Part shown: in pieces, positions 57,499 to 64,000 of the stretch
Position numbering within the stretch: the first letter of the stretch is position 1
How the letters are laid out: the number at the start of each line of letters is the position of its first letter
NCBI GenBank assembly: GCA_934129885.1
Contig: CAKOWU010000003.1
Location: 62,001-126,000, forward strand
Direction: 5' to 3'
DNA from: an uncultured Bacilli bacterium
GTDB taxonomy: Bacteria; Bacillota_I; Bacilli_A; RF39; UBA660
Length of the DNA: 64,000 nucleotides
Program-made: the position numbers and the translations under genes
The notes under the pieces: generated by a model
Told to the model about the DNA's origin: nothing
Database searches by the model: none
The model's input: only the letters and a program-made list of their open reading frames with translations

Positions 57499-57572
57499 TG
57501 GTGCCGCAACGGTGAATTGAACACCGATTAAGGCATTACCATTGCCTCGTAATACCATTATACTATTGCGGC
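57499..57572 (-). tRNA. tRNA-Thr (anticodon GGU)
   Basis: 74 nt on the minus strand: acceptor GCCGCAA/TTGCGGC, a D-arm with a short GTA/TAC stem, anticodon stem AGGCA/TGCCT, loop ATGGTAA (anticodon GGU, reading ACC/ACU), and encoded CCA. The D-arm resembles tRNA-Gly types but the anticodon is that of threonine. Confidence 0.88.
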
Positions 57573-57689
57573 GTATCTAAATTATATAATAAATATACAA
57601 TTTTTTCAATATACATGGGCAAAAAAATGCTATAATGTTGGTAACTATTTGTAACTGTTCAGACTTTTGCACGTAAAAAAGAAGAGTGG

Positions 57690-57977
57690 TTGAAAGAAAT
57701 TGCTTTTTTGTTGTACTACGAGAAAAGTTCCTTCCCTTCAAAAATAGATAATATAGCATCGAAGAGATTTATTTTTCTTCTTTTTGCTGTCTTTATTATA
57801 CTGATTGCATCACAATATACTTTTGCACCATTTTCATTTCTGAAATCACCAGTGATTTTTGTTTATTACATCGTAAGTGTGATATTTCTACTTAAAAATA
57901 AAGGAATGCTTTATGATAAACTTTCTAAAGTGAAATTTGTAAGCATTTTAAGTTTTGATGATACAAAAAAAGACTAG
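57690..57977 (+). CDS. Small membrane protein, unknown function
   Basis: The 95-residue frame has two hydrophobic helices (about 27-45 and 53-70), a basic middle and the ending LSFDDTKKD. The start would be TTG at 57690 after AGAGTGG. I do not recognise the family. Support comes from the two-helix pattern, the ribosome site and a terminator right after it. Confidence 0.5.
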   Translation: MKEIAFLLYYEKSSFPSKIDNIASKRFIFLLFAVFIILIASQYTFAPFSFLKSPVIFVYYIVSVIFLLKNKGMLYDKLSKVKFVSILSFDDTKKD

Positions 57978-57996
57978 TTATATTTTAGTCTTTTTG
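57965..57996. terminator. Bidirectional terminator
   Basis: AAAAAGACTA/TAGTCTTTTT arms flank an AT-rich loop between the small membrane protein gene and the convergent symporter gene. Confidence 0.75.
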
Positions 57997-58007
57997 CTTT
58001 AAAATAA

Positions 58008-59282
58008 TTATTTTCTTTTAGTTTCTGATTTATATTTACCTTCTGGCCATTCTTTACCATCAACTACCCTTGATACTAAAAGTGAACAACTGGTATCACC
58101 AACGGCGTTTAAGGTAGTCGCAGGGGCATCAATGATAGTCGCAATCATAGTAAGTACTGGTAAGGCAGCGACTGGAAATGACATTAGGGTAATAATCATC
58201 ATTTCACTTATGGTACCACCACCTATTGGAACGGCACTTATAAGGAATGATGCTACTAAGGCAACAAATAATATTTTACCTATCATTTCAGGTGATGAGA
58301 TATCTACGCCAAATAGGCAAACAAGGAACATAATTTTAAACACACTACCTATCATAGAACCGTCTTGGTGCAGGTTAGTGGCAAGTGATATTGTAGTTTC
58401 GGCAACATCTTCTTTGATGTTCATTTTCTTGGCACTATCTATATTAATAGGAATACAGGCGGCAGATGAACAAGTCGCAAGTGAAGTGAATGTTGCGGGC
58501 CATACGTTTTTCCACCAAATTTTTAAGCCTTTTTTACCGCCTGCTAGAAAAGCGTATAGACTATATACTATTATGTAATAAGCAATTGCTACTACGGCAT
58601 ATAGGATAAAGGTTTTTAAGAAACCCGCAGCGATACTGGCACCAAATGTTCCAACGTATGATGCAAAGTAACAACCAATACCAATAGGGGCATAGTACAT
58701 AACTAGTTTAATGAAACTAAATACTATACTATGAGCACTTTCCATAACTTTTAATAATGGTTTAGATTTATCACCACTCATTCTCATTGCAAAGCCAAAT
58801 AATAGTGAGAATACAAGTAGGGCAACGACGTTTTCTTTTGATAAAAGTTCAGTAAAATCGTCAACACTGATTAACTGTACAGTACTTTCTAAAAGGTTAA
58901 GGTCAGTATCAGTTTTTACAGTACCGTCAAATAGTTCTTTGATGGTACTGGCACTACCTTTGTCTACAAGGTTAAAGTTGTAAGTACAAAGTAAACCGAC
59001 GGCAATCGCAATTACTGAAGTAATTAAGAATACTACGGCTGTTATTCCCATAATTTTTCCAAGTCTTTTAGGCTGCTTAACTTTCGCAACGGCAAGTGAG
59101 ATAGTTAGAAAAATTAAAGGTACAATAATAACAAACATTAGATTTAAGAATAAATCTCCAAGTGGTTTTACTATCATAGCGTCTTCTTTGAATATAAGTC
59201 CGCATATCGCACCGATTATCATGGCTAGTATAAGTGCAAGTATTGTTTTATAATTTTTTAAAAATGATTTTATTTTTTTCAT
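58008..59282 (-). CDS. Dicarboxylate/amino acid:cation symporter (DAACS family)
   Basis: The 424-residue transporter has eight membrane helices and two re-entrant loops. The serine-rich first loop is FTSLATCSSAACIPINI, helix 7 carries NLHQDGSM (the NMDGT-like sodium site), loop 2 is PIGGGTISEM and helix 8 has IDAPATTLNAVGDT. The arginine that binds dicarboxylates in helix 8 of GltPh-like proteins is absent, so a neutral amino acid such as serine or threonine is a possible substrate. It stands alone and ends at a bidirectional terminator. Confidence 0.88.
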   Translation of the reverse strand: MKKIKSFLKNYKTILALILAMIIGAICGLIFKEDAMIVKPLGDLFLNLMFVIIVPLIFLTISLAVAKVKQPKRLGKIMGITAVVFLITSVIAIAVGLLCTYNFNLVDKGSASTIKELFDGTVKTDTDLNLLESTVQLISVDDFTELLSKENVVALLVFSLLFGFAMRMSGDKSKPLLKVMESAHSIVFSFIKLVMYYAPIGIGCYFASYVGTFGASIAAGFLKTFILYAVVAIAYYIIVYSLYAFLAGGKKGLKIWWKNVWPATFTSLATCSSAACIPINIDSAKKMNIKEDVAETTISLATNLHQDGSMIGSVFKIMFLVCLFGVDISSPEMIGKILFVALVASFLISAVPIGGGTISEMMIITLMSFPVAALPVLTMIATIIDAPATTLNAVGDTSCSLLVSRVVDGKEWPEGKYKSETKRK

Positions 59283-59408
59283 AAATAATTCCTCCTGCTA
59301 ACAGTATAAGCGTTTTATGGTCAAAGGCCTACTTTGGGTATTCCACGAGCAAATATAAAAAACTCGCTTTTTCCACGGAAATGTGTTATTATATAGGTGT
59401 GATGTGTT

Positions 59409-60953
59409 ATGAAAAAGAATTTTATTAGAATGAATAATAATCAAAAAGAGTTATCTCTAGGTAATTTTTGTCGAATTATTAAGCAACTTGCACAAAATAA
59501 AAGTTTTGCTAATCAAACAGAAATTTTTTATACTATTTTTGATACTTCTGACGTAAGTGATTCTACTATTAATAATTACTGTATTGGATATAGGGCAATT
59601 GGTAGTGAATTTAAAGAGACATATATAAAGAAACGAAAAAAGTATGAGAGAGGTGAAAATGTTTTTGATGATATAATAACGGGTCTTATGTCTATTTTAG
59701 ATGCCGAAATATATCCTAGTTTAAGTCATGAAGAGATACTTAATAAATTGAAAAATCATAGGAATATTTTAAAACTTAATTTAGATTTATATAATATCGC
59801 CAAAAATGATAGAACGGTTCCTAGCCAATTTACTAAAAAAATTCATGCACAAATGAATGGTGAAGATGTATATGGGACGTTGTGTGAGTTTCTTTTATAT
59901 ATTGTTTTAGAAAAAAAACAACCAGTATATGTTTCTGAAACAAGGCAAGAGAGGATAGAGGGGCTACTTAATAAGACTAATATATCAGTATCTGAACTAG
60001 AAAAGTTTTTATCATTACAAATGAGAGATGGTATAAATTATACTCATTCTTTAAAGACCTTAGCGAAAGAAGAAAATCCTTATGCTTGCTACGAAATGGG
60101 TATGATGGAGTATGAGGGTAAGATGACGGGAGAACCTAGGTATGTTAAGGCTTATGAATATTTTAAGGTGGCTGCTAAAAAGGAACACCCTAGGGCGAAC
60201 TGGCTAATTGCACAGATGTTTTATCAAAAGCAGTTAGGCAGTTTAACAGACGAAGATAAAAGAACGGCCTATGAATATTTAAAAGCGGCCGAGAGGTTTG
60301 GAAGTGTGGCAGCACTTAATACTTTGGGTTTGTGCTATCTAGAAGGGTTAGTGCCTGATGAGACAAAAGATATAAAAAAGGCTATTAATTATTTTGAAAA
60401 AGCAATTGAATATGATTATGTATATGCTTATAATAATTTAGGGAAAATATATGAGAATAAAAAAGAATATAAAAAGGCTTTTGATTATTATTTAAAAAGT
60501 GCTTTGAAAGGTGAAAGCTGGGCATCAAATAAAGTCGCAGAGTTTTACCGTTTAGGTAAGGGCACTGATAAGAATATGAAAGAGGCATATAAGTATTATG
60601 CTCTTTCGACGGAAGTTCCACTTAGTTTACTTGATTTTTGGACTTATTATAATTTGGCTAAGTATTTTTATCAAAATGGTAATCACGCGGCAGGCGTAGA
60701 AAAAGATTTATCTAAAGCGATAGAATGTTATAAAAGAGCTATTTCAGGTAATGTTTATCCAGCCTATGAACAGCTTATATACATATATATAGATAAATAT
60801 GTAGAAACTAAAAATACTTATTACATAGATGAGATAAATGGTTATTTAAAGTGCCTTGCAAATAATGACTGCTATGATAAATGCATAGGTAAGATAAAAG
60901 AAAAAATGAAAAAAATAGAAAAATTTCATATAGAGGTTGTACCCTATAATTAA
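59409..60953 (+). CDS. TPR/Sel1-repeat protein with a clostridial-type N-terminal domain
   Basis: The 514-residue cytosolic protein has an N-terminal region (about 13-170: LGNFCRIIKQLAQNK, TINNYCIGYRAIGSEFKETY, LEKKQPVYVS) that I recall from a family of TPR proteins in Bacillota. Then come about seven Sel1/TPR repeats (about 225-460: YACYEMGMMEYEGK, AAALNTLGLCYLEG-like, KAINYFEKAIEYDY). It probably mediates protein contacts, perhaps in regulation; no partner is indicated by the neighbours. AGGTG lies 9 nt before the ATG. Confidence 0.7.
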   Translation: MKKNFIRMNNNQKELSLGNFCRIIKQLAQNKSFANQTEIFYTIFDTSDVSDSTINNYCIGYRAIGSEFKETYIKKRKKYERGENVFDDIITGLMSILDAEIYPSLSHEEILNKLKNHRNILKLNLDLYNIAKNDRTVPSQFTKKIHAQMNGEDVYGTLCEFLLYIVLEKKQPVYVSETRQERIEGLLNKTNISVSELEKFLSLQMRDGINYTHSLKTLAKEENPYACYEMGMMEYEGKMTGEPRYVKAYEYFKVAAKKEHPRANWLIAQMFYQKQLGSLTDEDKRTAYEYLKAAERFGSVAALNTLGLCYLEGLVPDETKDIKKAINYFEKAIEYDYVYAYNNLGKIYENKKEYKKAFDYYLKSALKGESWASNKVAEFYRLGKGTDKNMKEAYKYYALSTEVPLSLLDFWTYYNLAKYFYQNGNHAAGVEKDLSKAIECYKRAISGNVYPAYEQLIYIYIDKYVETKNTYYIDEINGYLKCLANNDCYDKCIGKIKEKMKKIEKFHIEVVPYN

Positions 60954-61102
60954 AGTTTTAAGTAAATGGGAATTAGGTTTTGTAATACCATTTGCTTTTT
61001 AATTTGGCATTTTTTTGAGTGTTCGCTAGTTTTGAAAATAAATATATGTTAAAATGAGTTTGAATAAGAGAGTATATCTGGGTATAGAAGGAGGAAGTTA
61101 AT

Positions 61103-62305
61103 ATGGGCAATACAAAGATTAAGGTAGAAATTTTACCTAATTATTTTTTGAAAGATGACGGAACTTTTGATAAAAAGGGAGCAATGAAACAATCTGGACA
61201 GATTGCTGGTATTTGTTACAACAAAGACGGCTTTTCAGCACTTAAAGATGAAGATGAGTCAAAGACTATGAAAAGAGTTTCTAGAACCCTTTATAGTGGT
61301 CATCACAGTGTTTTTGATCATGTTTTAATTAATTTTAATTTGCAAAATTTACCAAAGGCTTTAGCAATGGTGCTTAATAATGAACATCAATATATGACAA
61401 GTGAGAAATCTGCGAGATACACTAAGGTAGAGAGAAAAGAAGGCTCTATTATTACTGAGGTAGAAGAAAAACTTTATAATAAATGGTTAAAGATATTTGA
61501 GATGAAGATAAAAGATAAATACGGTTCTTTGTATGGCGACGCAAAAATACATAAATTAGCACAAGAAAATGCTAGATATTTAGTTACTGTATTTATGCCA
61601 ACTGAGATGATTTATTCTACTTCTTTTAGACAGATTAATTATCTGGTTTCTTGGATGTGGGAATATATAGAAAATGCTGATAAGAGTGATTATTTTGAAA
61701 GCAATTTAGCAAGTGCTATGGGAGCATTTATAAATGAACTTGATAGAGTAGGCGTTTTAGAGGAAGGCCTTCTTGATAACGAGAAACATAGAAAATTATC
61801 TTTATTTGGCAAGGAATTAGATAAAAAAGAAGAATATTTTGGAGATGTTTATTCTACAAATTATAGTGCAACACTTGCTTTTTTAGCACAAGCACAGAGA
61901 CACAGAACGCTTGATTACCAAATGGAAATGACGTATGATAATGGGTTTTATGTGCCACCAATTATTGCGGATGATCCAGCGCTTGTAGAAGAGTGGTTAT
62001 GTGATATGTTTGATGTTAAAGAGGTAATCCCGCAAGGCGAGCTGGTTAGAATTAATGAGATAGGTAAGTATGATGACTTTGTTTTGAAATGTAAAGAAAG
62101 ATTATGTACTGATGCTCAACTTGAAATTATGCAGCAGACTAAAGACACATTACTTAAATATAAAAATGCTTTAGAAGAGAAGAGCAGCCCACTTGCTTCT
62201 GATATAGAAAAATATACACATGGTGCGAGATGTACTTTCTTAGATTTTGAATGTAAATCACCCTGTAAAAACAAAGAGGGAAAGAGACTAGTTAGGAAAA
62301 TTTAG
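61103..62305 (+). CDS. thyX: Double-length FAD-dependent thymidylate synthase (ThyX)
   Basis: The 400-residue protein is nearly twice the usual ThyX length. The first half has the dUMP-binding end of the ThyX motif, EKSARYT (101-107), but NEH (93-95) where RHR is expected, and ARYLVTVFMPTEMIYSTSFR (157-176). The second half has RHRTLDYQM (266-274) and FYVPP but no ExSxRY. ThyX makes dTMP from dUMP with folate and FAD. The adjacent thymidylate kinase gene supports the role. AAGGAGG precedes the start. Confidence 0.85.
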   Translation: MGNTKIKVEILPNYFLKDDGTFDKKGAMKQSGQIAGICYNKDGFSALKDEDESKTMKRVSRTLYSGHHSVFDHVLINFNLQNLPKALAMVLNNEHQYMTSEKSARYTKVERKEGSIITEVEEKLYNKWLKIFEMKIKDKYGSLYGDAKIHKLAQENARYLVTVFMPTEMIYSTSFRQINYLVSWMWEYIENADKSDYFESNLASAMGAFINELDRVGVLEEGLLDNEKHRKLSLFGKELDKKEEYFGDVYSTNYSATLAFLAQAQRHRTLDYQMEMTYDNGFYVPPIIADDPALVEEWLCDMFDVKEVIPQGELVRINEIGKYDDFVLKCKERLCTDAQLEIMQQTKDTLLKYKNALEEKSSPLASDIEKYTHGARCTFLDFECKSPCKNKEGKRLVRKI

Positions 62306-62306
62306 T

Positions 62307-62984
62307 ATGGAAATAGGAAAACTTATTGTTATGGAGGGTGCTTGTGATGGTATCGGGAAAACAACACAATATAAATTACTTAAAGAGCATCTTTTAAAAG
62401 ACGGTAAAATGGTGGTTAGTCATCATTTTCCCTCTTACGGTACTTATCAAGGCGCAGCAGTAGAACATTATTTAAAAGGAAATTTTGGAGCTCCAAAAGA
62501 TTTGTCCCCATATTTTATAAATAGTTTGTATGCTGTAGATAGAGGAGTAACCTGGCATAATGAGTTAAAAAAGCCATATGACGATGGAAGTGTTATTTTA
62601 CTCGATAGGTATACAACATCTAGTTTGATTTATCAGTCGGCTTTAATAGAAGATACCGAAGATAAAAAATCATTTATTAATTATGTTTTAGATTTTGAAT
62701 ATCAAAAAATGGGAATAAAGGCTCCAGATGAGGTTATTTTTCTTCATGCACCTTTTGATTTAGTGACGGAAATGCGTAATGCAAGAAAAGAAAATGAGGG
62801 ACTTGCAAATGATGTTCATGAGGGCAACCTTGAATTTATGAGAAAAGTTTATGAAAGTGCTTTGTTTGTGGCTGATTATCTTTCTTGGAATAAAATAGAA
62901 TGCAATGACGGGGAGAAAATGAGAGACCGCGAAGATATACATGAGGAAATTTATAGCCATATTCTTCGCAAAAATTTTAGATAA
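62307..62984 (+). CDS. tmk: Thymidylate kinase-like protein
   Basis: The 225-residue P-loop kinase starts with IVMEGACDGIGKTTQ; the P-loop has one residue more than the usual EGxDGxGKTTQ. It has FPSYGTYQGAA (DxxR/base-binding region), ILLDRYTTSSLIYQSA (the DR(Y/W) motif) and a lid segment around EMRNARKENEGLANDVHEGN. It phosphorylates dTMP to dTDP, the next step after ThyX. It starts 1 bp after the thyX stop. The atypical P-loop and lid leave a small chance that it acts on another deoxynucleotide. Confidence 0.85.
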   Translation: MEIGKLIVMEGACDGIGKTTQYKLLKEHLLKDGKMVVSHHFPSYGTYQGAAVEHYLKGNFGAPKDLSPYFINSLYAVDRGVTWHNELKKPYDDGSVILLDRYTTSSLIYQSALIEDTEDKKSFINYVLDFEYQKMGIKAPDEVIFLHAPFDLVTEMRNARKENEGLANDVHEGNLEFMRKVYESALFVADYLSWNKIECNDGEKMRDREDIHEEIYSHILRKNFR

Positions 62985-62992
62985 CACGCACC

Positions 62993-63021
62993 TTGTACTT
63001 AAAGGCGAATTTTGGTATAAT
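62993..63021 (+). promoter_or_regulatory. Promoter of lysS
   Basis: TTGTAC (62993-62998), a 17-bp spacer and TATAAT (63016-63021), 29 bp before the lysS start. Confidence 0.75.
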
Positions 63022-63049
63022 TGATGTTGTATTTAAAGGAAGTGATTTT

Positions 63050-64000
63050 GTGAGAGAATTTACAGAACAAGAAATGGTAAGAAGAGGTAAACTTGCTAAA
63101 ATAAGTGAACTTGGTATTGATCCTTTTGGTCATAGTTTTAAAAGAACTGGGTTTGCTTTAGATATTAAAGAGAAATATGCACCTATAGAACATGATGAAT
63201 TTGAGAATATTAACGATGAATATATAGTAGCCGGTAGAATTATGTTTATTAGAAAAATGGGTAAAGCATCATTTTTCACTATTAAAGATAAAACTGGATC
63301 TATTCAAATATATATATCAATAAATGATATTGGAGAAGAGGCTTATACTTTATTTAAGTCTGCTGATATCGGCGATATTGTTGGTGTACGTGGTAAAGTT
63401 ATGAAAACTAGAACTGGCGAGGTAACTTTAAAATGTCTTGAATATACTCATTTAGTTAAGTCATTAAGACCCCTACCAGAAAAGTTTCATGGTCTTACTG
63501 ATGTTGAAGAAAGATTTAGAAGACGTTACGTTGATTTAATAATTAATGATGAGGCTCGTGATGTCGCGTTTATGCGTCCTAAAATCATTAGATGCATTAG
63601 AGATTTTATGGATGGTGAAGGCTTTACTGAAGTAGAAACTCCAATACTTTCTACTTTACTTACTGGTGCGGCCGCTAGACCATTTATTACACACCATAAT
63701 GCTCAAAATTTGGATATGTATTTAAGAATTGCGACAGAACTTCCATTAAAAAGATTACTTGTAGGTGGTATGGAAGCCGTTTATGAAATAGGTAGAATAT
63801 TTAGAAATGAGGGTATGGATACTAGACATAATCCAGAGTTTACGACGCTTGAGGCTTATCTTGCTTACTCTGATTTAGACGGTATGATGGATCTTACCGA
63901 GAGAATGTTTAGAAAAATTGCGGAAGAAGTTACTCATAAACAAGTTTATAATTGGTATGGTAATACTATTAGTATTGAAAAGCCTTTTAGAAGAATCAGT
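63050..64000 (+). CDS. lysS: Lysyl-tRNA synthetase, class II, N-terminal part; 3' end outside the window
   Basis: The frame starts at GTG 63050 behind AAAGGAAGTG and stays open to the window edge (317 residues). The OB-fold anticodon-binding domain (VAGRIMFIRKMGKASFFTIK, then DKTGSIQIYI) is followed by class II motif 1 (RRRYVDLIIN...FMDGEGFTEVETPIL) and motif 2 (YEIGRIFRNEGMDTRHNPEF). HNPEFTTLEAY is the LysS signature. Motif 3 lies outside. Confidence 0.96.
   Translation, partial: MREFTEQEMVRRGKLAKISELGIDPFGHSFKRTGFALDIKEKYAPIEHDEFENINDEYIVAGRIMFIRKMGKASFFTIKDKTGSIQIYISINDIGEEAYTLFKSADIGDIVGVRGKVMKTRTGEVTLKCLEYTHLVKSLRPLPEKFHGLTDVEERFRRRYVDLIINDEARDVAFMRPKIIRCIRDFMDGEGFTEVETPILSTLLTGAAARPFITHHNAQNLDMYLRIATELPLKRLLVGGMEAVYEIGRIFRNEGMDTRHNPEFTTLEAYLAYSDLDGMMDLTERMFRKIAEEVTHKQVYNWYGNTISIEKPFRRIS

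Noticed and set aside
1..64000. CRISPR array, insertion sequence, integrase or rRNA operon
   Set aside because: No regularly spaced repeats, no intact transposase or integrase frames, and no rRNA sequence were seen.

Overview
The window is a continuous piece of a low-G+C (about 30% by eye) Bacillota chromosome. Most of it is core, vertically inherited material. TGA is used as a stop (sigG and leuS end in TGA) and tryptophan is TGG, so the standard bacterial code applies and this is not a Mycoplasma-type genome. Gene orders match Bacillus: ruvX-yrzB-mltG-trmR, dnaG-sigA-trmK, murG-murB-divIB, spoIVFA-spoIVFB-rplU-prp-rpmA, ylbJ-ylbL and atpBEFHAGDC. A forespore sigma factor (SigG), SpoIVFA/SpoIVFB, YlbJ, a SpoIIIE-type translocase and a YqfQ-like protein indicate an endospore-forming lineage. 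An uncultured gut member of the Bacilli is my best guess.

Layout. 0-6 kb: the end of parC, then ruvX, yrzB, mltG, trmR, a YitT protein and a PAP2 phosphatase. 6-12 kb: a decayed Rpn-type gene, spoIIIE/ftsK, sigG, a cytosolic beta-lactamase-fold protein and a membrane protein. 12.5-17.8 kb: dnaG-sigA-trmK, an M23 peptidase with C-terminal repeats, a TtcA-like enzyme and tRNA-Thr. 18-24 kb: a type IV pilus/competence-type cluster (pilC, pilD, convergent pilB, two prepilins). 24-34 kb: ylbJ, ylbL, ASCH, glmS, an ABC exporter, then murG-murB-divIB. 34-37 kb: an accessory island holding tRNA-Leu, a frame-disrupted surface-protein locus, an exported unknown and a candidate ~200-nt RNA. 37-51 kb: spoIVF, rplU-prp-rpmA, smc, an ABC-F protein, an arylsulfotransferase-like protein, def, leuS and queH. 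51-57 kb: the F-type ATP synthase operon. 57-64 kb: two tRNAs, a symporter, a TPR/Sel1 protein, thyX-tmk and the start of lysS.

The most unusual signal is a 110-bp patch (35411-35520) at the 3' end of the surface-protein locus. It is 55% G+C and only 14% adenine, in a genome of about 30% G+C, and it encodes the YWTMSPS...GVRPVI segment. That is the pattern of a diversity-generating-retroelement variable repeat; the reverse transcriptase and template repeat are not in this window. Other points of interest: a 17-bp inverted repeat exactly where that surface gene changes frame; a promoter- and terminator-bounded RNA at 36.4-36.6 kb; an ABC-F ATPase in which one composite ATP site has decayed as a unit; a double-length ThyX whose signature motif is split between two halves; an SMC with both coiled-coil arms shortened by about the same amount; and a promoter with a dyad-symmetric spacer found in two separate gaps.
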